The notes below the pieces were generated by a model. The model saw nothing but the letters and a program-made list of their open reading frames with translations. It did no database searches and had not been told where the DNA came from. The position numbers and the translations under genes are program-made. Positions 12,047 to 16,765 of a stretch of 16,765 nucleotides of DNA are shown here, in pieces. Source of the DNA: an uncultured Eubacterium sp. (GTDB taxonomy: Bacteria; Bacillota; Clostridia; Lachnospirales; Lachnospiraceae); assembly GCA_910577225.1 (NCBI GenBank), contig CAJTMV010000056.1:1-16765 (forward strand). The letters run 5' to 3'. Every line of letters begins with the position of its first letter. The first letter of the stretch is position 1.

Positions 12047-15000
12047 ATGCGATATGATTTCAGTAAAATGAGTGCAGATGCATTTGAACTTATGGTTCGA
12101 AGTTTGAATGAAAAAATATTTGGAGTCAGATGCGAACAGTATGGTTTGGGGCCGGACGGACAGCGGGAGTTTGTGTTTGAAGGAAGCATAAAAGACATTG
12201 CGGGAGTTGTGTTTGAGGGGCGTACCGTTGGACAGGTAAAATATAAATATGTTACGACGAAGGAAGATGATTTTACATGGCTGGCAAGGGAAATCGATGC
12301 AGAACTGCGTAATTTCCGGCTCAAAGAAACAGAATATATTCCGGACAATTATCTTTTTTATACGAATGTTGTGCTTACGCCGGCAAAAGATACAGGTGTG
12401 AAAGATAAAATAGAAGCGTATGTGAAAGATAAAAATGATATTATCAGCAATTTTTATGTGATGGGGTATGATGAAATCTGCGCGATGCTGGATAATAATC
12501 GTGACGTCGCCATAAGTTATGCAGCCACGATTCTGGCAGGAGATTTGCTGATGAAGCTGCTGGAGGAATATACACTGGATTATCTTGATGTTTTGAAGAA
12601 ATATTTGTTTTGTGAATTTACAGAGGAAATGTATCCGCGTCTGGAGCAGGCAGATTCTGTCTCAGACAGGAAAATACCGCTTGAAAAGGTATGCGTGGAT
12701 ATTAATGTGACTGACAGAAGAAGGAGTAAGACAGTGAAATTTGCCCGCAGGGTATTTGAACTGGGAAATGAAATACTGGGTTATAAAAGGGCAGTGGCAG
12801 AATGCAATGACGGACTTCACAGCGACGAAAATTTTGTATTAATTGGCGGGCCAGGGAAAGGAAAGAGCACTATTAGTCAGTTTATTGCACAGATATACCG
12901 GGCATATTCTTTAAAAGCGCTGGGATATAGAAGCAGGGAACTGGATCAATTTATGACAGAGTTTACCAAAAGCTACGGATATCGGATCGACCGTATCAGG
13001 ATTGCGTTTAAAGTGGCATTGCGTGAATATGCCGCATGGATCAGGCGCAAGAAACAGGAAGAGAATCACTCTGTCTTACAATATATGCAGGAGCGGATGG
13101 AAAAGTTTGAGGGGAATAAAATATCCGCGCAAACCATTCGTAAAATGCTGAAAGAACAGGCATGGATATTTTTCTTTGACGGGCTGGATGAAGTCCCGGA
13201 ATCTTCGAACCGGCAGGAAGTATTAAAACAAATTCATCTGTTTATTACGCTGGAACTAAGAGATGCCGGATGTGACTGTATGATTATAGGAACTACCAGA
13301 GAACAGGGATACAATAACGATTTTGACGAGCAAAAATATCTGCATATGGAAGTGGCTGAGCTGTCGAAAGAAGACAGTCTTATCTATATCCGGAAACTGT
13401 TTGCGGTAATGGAGGAGCAGTCTGAACAAAGAAAAAAATATATCAGTATTATGAATGAGGCCCTGGAGGATGAGAAGACAGGCAGACTAATGAAAACCCC
13501 GCTTCAGGTTACGATTATTGCGATACTTGTAAAAAGCGGAGGAAAACCGCCGCATGACAGATATTCCCTGTTCCGGCAGTATTATGACATTATGGTAAAA
13601 CGGGAAAAACAAAAAGAAGTAGTGGCAACATTGAATGATAATACAGTCTGGCTGGACGATATTCACTGTATGATTGGATATCGGCTGCAGAATGAGTCTG
13701 AAATGGAACAAAATGCGTCTGCAGAAATCAGCAGGGAAGAGCTGGAAAAAGAAATCAGCAGTTATGTGAAGCACAATCAGGATGATTTTTATGAGAAAGA
13801 AGGCAGGAATAAGGAAAAAGAAGCGGAATTTTTGATGACGATCACGCAGCGCATTTGCTTTTTAAATGAGAATCGGGAAGGCTTTTACAGCTTTACAATT
13901 CGTTCCATGCAGGAATTTTTTGCGGGAACGTATTTGGTGAAAGGCAGGAGTGACGAAGAGGCGATGCGCAATATAACAGGCATTGCATATAGTTCTTATT
14001 GGAGGAATGTACTGCTGTTTGCTCTGGGGTATATAGAATTAGAGAGAAAATATCTTGAAACGAAAATCGGTTTGCTTTGCGGGCAGATGAATGGAGCGGA
14101 AAATATAACAAGAAAAGAGTATACTTCCGATAATGTGTGTCTGTTCGGTTCCTGGCTTGCGGTTGATATTCTGACAGAAAATATTTTTGCCGGAAAGGCG
14201 CAGGGGAAATATATTCAGCTGGCAGCCAGGGCAATGGATCTTTATGAATGTGCAAATTATAACAATTTTAGCGCGATTACAGGAATTCAAAGGGACAGGC
14301 TTGTGTGCTATGTAAAAGAAAATTATAAAGACAGTACTGAAAAAATCATAAAATCTGCCAGATTATATTTTAAATTAGACGAAAATGAAAAGAATGATCT
14401 GACGCAGGAAATCATAGATGCATTAAGTAAACTGGAAGATGAACATTTGCTGATGCTGGAATTGGAGATTGTAAAATGCGGAACGCAAGTGAAAGGTATC
14501 ATAACAGACCGGTTAAAAGCAGCTTTGGAGAAAGGAAAGATAAAGCAGTTTTTGTCACTGAAGCTGCTGGAAACGTTACTTTATTCAATAAAGAAAGAAG
14601 ACAGCATGGCGTTAAAGAAGAATATGCTGTTGCAATGTCTTTATTCATCCGGTGGAAATAGCAGAATTTTTTTAAAAAGAAAGAAAAAGGAGATGGGACT
14701 TGCATGCAGTACGGCAAAGATGTTCCGCTATTTTAGCCCGAAGTATCAGGATGGCTGGAGTAACGTGATGAAACTGACAAAATCTATAGAAATTCAGTTC
14801 AATGATGAAACCATAGATAAGCCTGCTTTATTGAAAATTAAGAAAGAATTTCAGAAATTGAGACTGGATTTTTTAGAACAATTTTGTAACTTTTTGATCT
14901 GCCCTGATTTTGAAAAATATCAAAACCTATATCAGTTATTAGATCATGAAGAGGAGTTTTTAGCTGATAAATATCGGTTATTATTAGAGCATTATAGTAA

Positions 15001-15985
15001 GAGTGAAATACGTTCTGCGGAAGAATTTGATAAGATGCAGATGAAACGGAAAAATGACTTTGCATGTTTTTTGCAGGGTGATTTTGCAAAAATAGGTATA
15101 GATGGAACGAATATAAGATTCAACTATAAAATTGTTGTAAATAAGAATGTGTTTCAGGAACTGCAGAATAACAGTAAGATCCCATTTGAAAAGCTGGAAC
15201 AATTAAACAATGTTTTTTTCAAAAGATATTTATTCACTGCAGGAGCTGCCATAGCGGACAAAGAAGATCCGGTAGATGAAAAAGAGGCGGACGGACTGAT
15301 TCAGGTTCTTTATGAAGCAGTCCGAAGAAATATTTATATATTTCGGGAAAATATAGTCATTGCAGTTTTACTTGCCTCGCGGTTTAAAGGGAATTTATGG
15401 AAGAAGATTCCTCATTTTGTGATAACGGACGAATCGATGGAGGCGGAATTTGGAATGGGAATGTGGAGTTATAGAAAATTCCGGCTGGAAGTATTTGAAA
15501 AGGCTATTGGCAGCATAAAAAGCAAACTGATATGCGATGGCAAAGACAACGGTTACCTGGCGCTGATTCCGTCACTGGTCACGGAACCGGTTAATATCAG
15601 AAAGTATATATCGGAACACACTATGAAGGAACTGGAACAGATTGCATATTCTTCTGGCATAAGTCTGCTTGCCATGAAGATTTTAAAGATGTGTATGAGT
15701 GAGAATGAAAGGCCGGGAGATATTCTTGATGATCTTTTTCGATGTGCGGTGTCGCGGAAGCTGATTTATCTGGAATTGGAACGAATGCTTCGGTACTGTT
15801 CTGTCAGGAATAAAGAGAAGTTTTGGGTAGAAATGTATCTGAGGCTGGAAGATGAAGACTTTGAGGAGAAATGCCAGATCAGAAAAAGAATTTTAAACGA
15901 TATGATGGAGGATAAATGCAACGCGTCAAAATGCAGTATCGATGGGAGTGCTCCTGGAAACTTGTACATTGAAGCGGGATTCTAA
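12047..15985 (+). CDS. Mrr-like nuclease-NACHT STAND NTPase (candidate antiphage NLR-like protein)
   Basis: This 1312-residue protein has three parts. Residues 1 to ~110 form a PD-(D/E)xK nuclease: a helix with Glu14, then GPDGQRE with Asp37 and GQVKYK with Gln63-x-Lys65, as in Mrr-type restriction domains. Residues ~255-560 form a NACHT NTPase: Walker A GGPGKGKST at 267-275 and Walker B FFFDGLDE at 375-382 with the NACHT-type DGLDE, followed by TTREQGY and LMKTPLQVTI. Residues ~640-1312 look entirely helical and may be the sensor; no repeat family was recognised. In known bacterial STAND systems such as Avs, the C-terminus binds a phage protein, the NTPase oligomerises and the nuclease destroys DNA; that role here is inference. 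The start is supported by AAGGAG eight bases upstream. It has no partner gene, and decayed mobile or toxin-antitoxin genes flank it. No terminator with a T tract follows. Confidence 0.9.
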   Translation: MRYDFSKMSADAFELMVRSLNEKIFGVRCEQYGLGPDGQREFVFEGSIKDIAGVVFEGRTVGQVKYKYVTTKEDDFTWLAREIDAELRNFRLKETEYIPDNYLFYTNVVLTPAKDTGVKDKIEAYVKDKNDIISNFYVMGYDEICAMLDNNRDVAISYAATILAGDLLMKLLEEYTLDYLDVLKKYLFCEFTEEMYPRLEQADSVSDRKIPLEKVCVDINVTDRRRSKTVKFARRVFELGNEILGYKRAVAECNDGLHSDENFVLIGGPGKGKSTISQFIAQIYRAYSLKALGYRSRELDQFMTEFTKSYGYRIDRIRIAFKVALREYAAWIRRKKQEENHSVLQYMQERMEKFEGNKISAQTIRKMLKEQAWIFFFDGLDEVPESSNRQEVLKQIHLFITLELRDAGCDCMIIGTTREQGYNNDFDEQKYLHMEVAELSKEDSLIYIRKLFAVMEEQSEQRKKYISIMNEALEDEKTGRLMKTPLQVTIIAILVKSGGKPPHDRYSLFRQYYDIMVKREKQKEVVATLNDNTVWLDDIHCMIGYRLQNESEMEQNASAEISREELEKEISSYVKHNQDDFYEKEGRNKEKEAEFLMTITQRICFLNENREGFYSFTIRSMQEFFAGTYLVKGRSDEEAMRNITGIAYSSYWRNVLLFALGYIELERKYLETKIGLLCGQMNGAENITRKEYTSDNVCLFGSWLAVDILTENIFAGKAQGKYIQLAARAMDLYECANYNNFSAITGIQRDRLVCYVKENYKDSTEKIIKSARLYFKLDENEKNDLTQEIIDALSKLEDEHLLMLELEIVKCGTQVKGIITDRLKAALEKGKIKQFLSLKLLETLLYSIKKEDSMALKKNMLLQCLYSSGGNSRIFLKRKKKEMGLACSTAKMFRYFSPKYQDGWSNVMKLTKSIEIQFNDETIDKPALLKIKKEFQKLRLDFLEQFCNFLICPDFEKYQNLYQLLDHEEEFLADKYRLLLEHYSKSEIRSAEEFDKMQMKRKNDFACFLQGDFAKIGIDGTNIRFNYKIVVNKNVFQELQNNSKIPFEKLEQLNNVFFKRYLFTAGAAIADKEDPVDEKEADGLIQVLYEAVRRNIYIFRENIVIAVLLASRFKGNLWKKIPHFVITDESMEAEFGMGMWSYRKFRLEVFEKAIGSIKSKLICDGKDNGYLALIPSLVTEPVNIRKYISEHTMKELEQIAYSSGISLLAMKILKMCMSENERPGDILDDLFRCAVSRKLIYLELERMLRYCSVRNKEKFWVEMYLRLEDEDFEEKCQIRKRILNDMMEDKCNASKCSIDGSAPGNLYIEAGF

Positions 15986-16039
15986 AACCGGAAACGGATG
16001 GGGAGAAATCAGACGGGGAAAATGATACATGTTCCATAT

Positions 16040-16086
16040 TGTACATGTACATAACTTTCCGACAATGAGCCAATGTCAGAAAGTTA
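16040..16086. repeat. Palindrome and long inverted repeat after the NACHT gene
   Basis: TGTACATGTACA (16040-16051) is a perfect 12-bp palindrome. It is directly followed by TAACTTTC-c-GACA (16052-16064) and TGTC-a-GAAAGTTA (16074-16086), a 12-pair stem with one mismatch and a nine-base loop. There is no T tract, so it is a poor intrinsic terminator; it might be a recombination end, a protein site or a message-stabilising structure. Confidence 0.6.
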
Positions 16087-16132
16087 GATGTGTGAGCCGT
16101 TAAGTTAAGGAAAATCCGTCATAACAGAAATT

Positions 16133-16543
16133 TTACATTTCTAAAACGCAAATTATTTCATTTAAGAAAAACTTCTTAGATTCACTGCTTGGTTTGGCGG
16201 ACAGATGAATTATTTTATGTATAAATAGGGATTTTGCCTTGGAAATCGACTGTTTTGAAAGAAGAATAGGGCTACCCATGTCCAGAACTAACATGCTTAC
16301 GAAACCGCTGGCCGTTGGGATAATGCTTTCCAATGGACTTGCTTCGGGTGTGGGTTTTCCGTCCTTCGGTTCGTCAAGAACCCAGCCGGATGCGGCATCA
16401 GTACCCATAAGGATAGCTTCGGCCAATGTGCCGTCTTCACTGACACAGCCGGCTATAGCGAAGAACAACTTTGAATTTATACTGCTTAACGATTTCACCT
16501 GCCGTGAAACCAGACTGCATAACGCTGACTGGTTCAATTGCAT
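16133..16543 (-). pseudogene. hicB: Decayed HicB-type antitoxin
   Basis: The - strand frame contains AGCVSEDGTLAEAILMGTDA and then ASGWVLDEPKDGKPTPEASP and ESIIPTASGFVSMLVLDM, the conserved core of HicB antitoxins of Clostridia (partial RNase H-like fold). The part before it (MQLNQSALCSLVSRQVK...) does not resemble the usual N-terminal strands, and the part after VLDM (GSPILLSKQSISK...) is not a good match to the usual DNA-binding C-terminus and includes likely frameshifts. No hicA toxin frame is visible upstream on the - strand, where the AraC gene begins instead. It is best read as a broken orphan antitoxin. Confidence 0.68.
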
Positions 16544-16576
16544 GATTACATTAGGCAGTATTCAGCGTTATGCAGT
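16514..16576. repeat. 15-bp perfect inverted repeat upstream of the AraC gene
   Basis: ACTGCATAACGCTGA (16514-16528) and TCAGCGTTATGCAGT (16562-16576) are perfect inverted copies separated by 33 bases. The left arm is additionally bracketed by AACCAG (16508-16513) and CTGGTT (16529-16534). It lies between the hicB remnant and the AraC gene and might be an operator, a recombination site or an insertion scar. Confidence 0.7.
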
Positions 16577-16662
16577 ATAACAACCTGACAAATCTTCGCA
16601 AGCCGGGAAATGTAATCATCTCAAATAGCTTCTATAATAGGCTTCAACAGGAGGAGTAAAGT

Positions 16663-16765
16663 ATGGAGTGGATAGCAGCAATGCAACAGGCAATTACTTA
16701 TATGGAAGAACATCTTATGGAGAAAATAAACTATGAAGATGTAGCGAGGCATGTACACACTTCGA
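16663..16765 (+). CDS. AraC family transcriptional regulator, N-terminal part (cut by the window edge)
   Basis: The visible 34 residues, MEWIAAMQQAITYMEEHLME and KINYEDVARHVHTS, match the start of AraC-type regulators in which the helix-turn-helix domain is at the N-terminus (two-helix opening 'W...L..AI.YIE.HL...I....A...S'). These often have a C-terminal GyrI-like ligand domain, outside this window. The start is clear: AGGAGGAG (16649-16656) six bases before ATG. A consensus TATAAT at 16633-16638 lies 25 bases upstream, without a convincing -35 box. It reads away from the hicB remnant. Confidence 0.85.
   Translation, partial: MEWIAAMQQAITYMEEHLMEKINYEDVARHVHTS

Noticed and set aside
16239..16580. 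113-codon open frame on the + strand
   Set aside because: It is antisense to the recognisable HicB core and has no ribosome binding site or family likeness.
1..16765. CRISPR arrays, tRNA and rRNA genes
   Set aside because: No regularly spaced repeats, cloverleaf-like segments or ribosomal RNA stretches were noticed on either strand by eye.

Overview
The window looks like accessory DNA from a low-GC Gram-positive anaerobe, most likely a gut Lachnospiraceae/Clostridia chromosome. This is inferred from AT-rich sequence, strong AGGAGG-type ribosome binding sites, and protein families typical of that group. No RNA gene, CRISPR array or replication origin was seen.

Left part (1-4542, + strand): the end of a cell-surface polymer operon. 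It holds the C-terminal part of a multi-spanning glycosyltransferase-like membrane protein (possibly frameshifted at about 40-47), an MBOAT O-acyltransferase, and a membrane-anchored SGNH/DltD-like esterase-fold protein. The last two form a classic pair that moves an acyl group, probably acetyl, across the membrane and onto an extracellular glycan.

Middle left (4784-8786): candidate defence genes. A macro domain is fused to a C-terminal membrane module resembling a two-TM ion-channel unit. Convergent to it, on the - strand, is a two-gene unit of an AAA_21/OLD-like ATPase and a DUF4276/RloB-like (TOPRIM-type) protein. The ATPase stop codon, the downstream start and the ribosome binding site are interlocked. 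A degenerate copy of the macro gene's 3' end lies at about 9132-9188, so the ATPase pair sits between two imperfect direct repeats.

Middle right (9190-11790): a toxin-antitoxin and mobile-element graveyard. It contains an orphan DinJ/RelB antitoxin cut off by a transposase remnant, a ribbon-helix-helix (RHH) regulator gene, and an intact RelE-type toxin/antitoxin pair with a strong terminator. A near-identical palindrome centred on TATATATCATGATATATA lies inside at least two promoters, and relatives occur at the RHH promoter, suggesting a small local regulon. Beyond it are remnants of an IS4-like transposase, a flavoprotein start and a tyrosine recombinase.

Right part (12047-15985): one large gene for a 1312-residue STAND NTPase with an Mrr-like PD-(D/E)xK nuclease domain, a NACHT domain and a long, probably helical C-terminal sensor. 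This is the architecture of bacterial antiphage NLR-like proteins. After it come a decayed hicB antitoxin on the - strand, two inverted repeats, and the start of an AraC-family regulator cut by the window edge.

Overall, three independent candidate defence modules (macro-TM, ATPase/TOPRIM, nuclease-NACHT) and several toxin-antitoxin loci in different states of decay are packed into about 12 kb, as expected of a defence island. All functional assignments rest on reading motifs by eye; no search was run.
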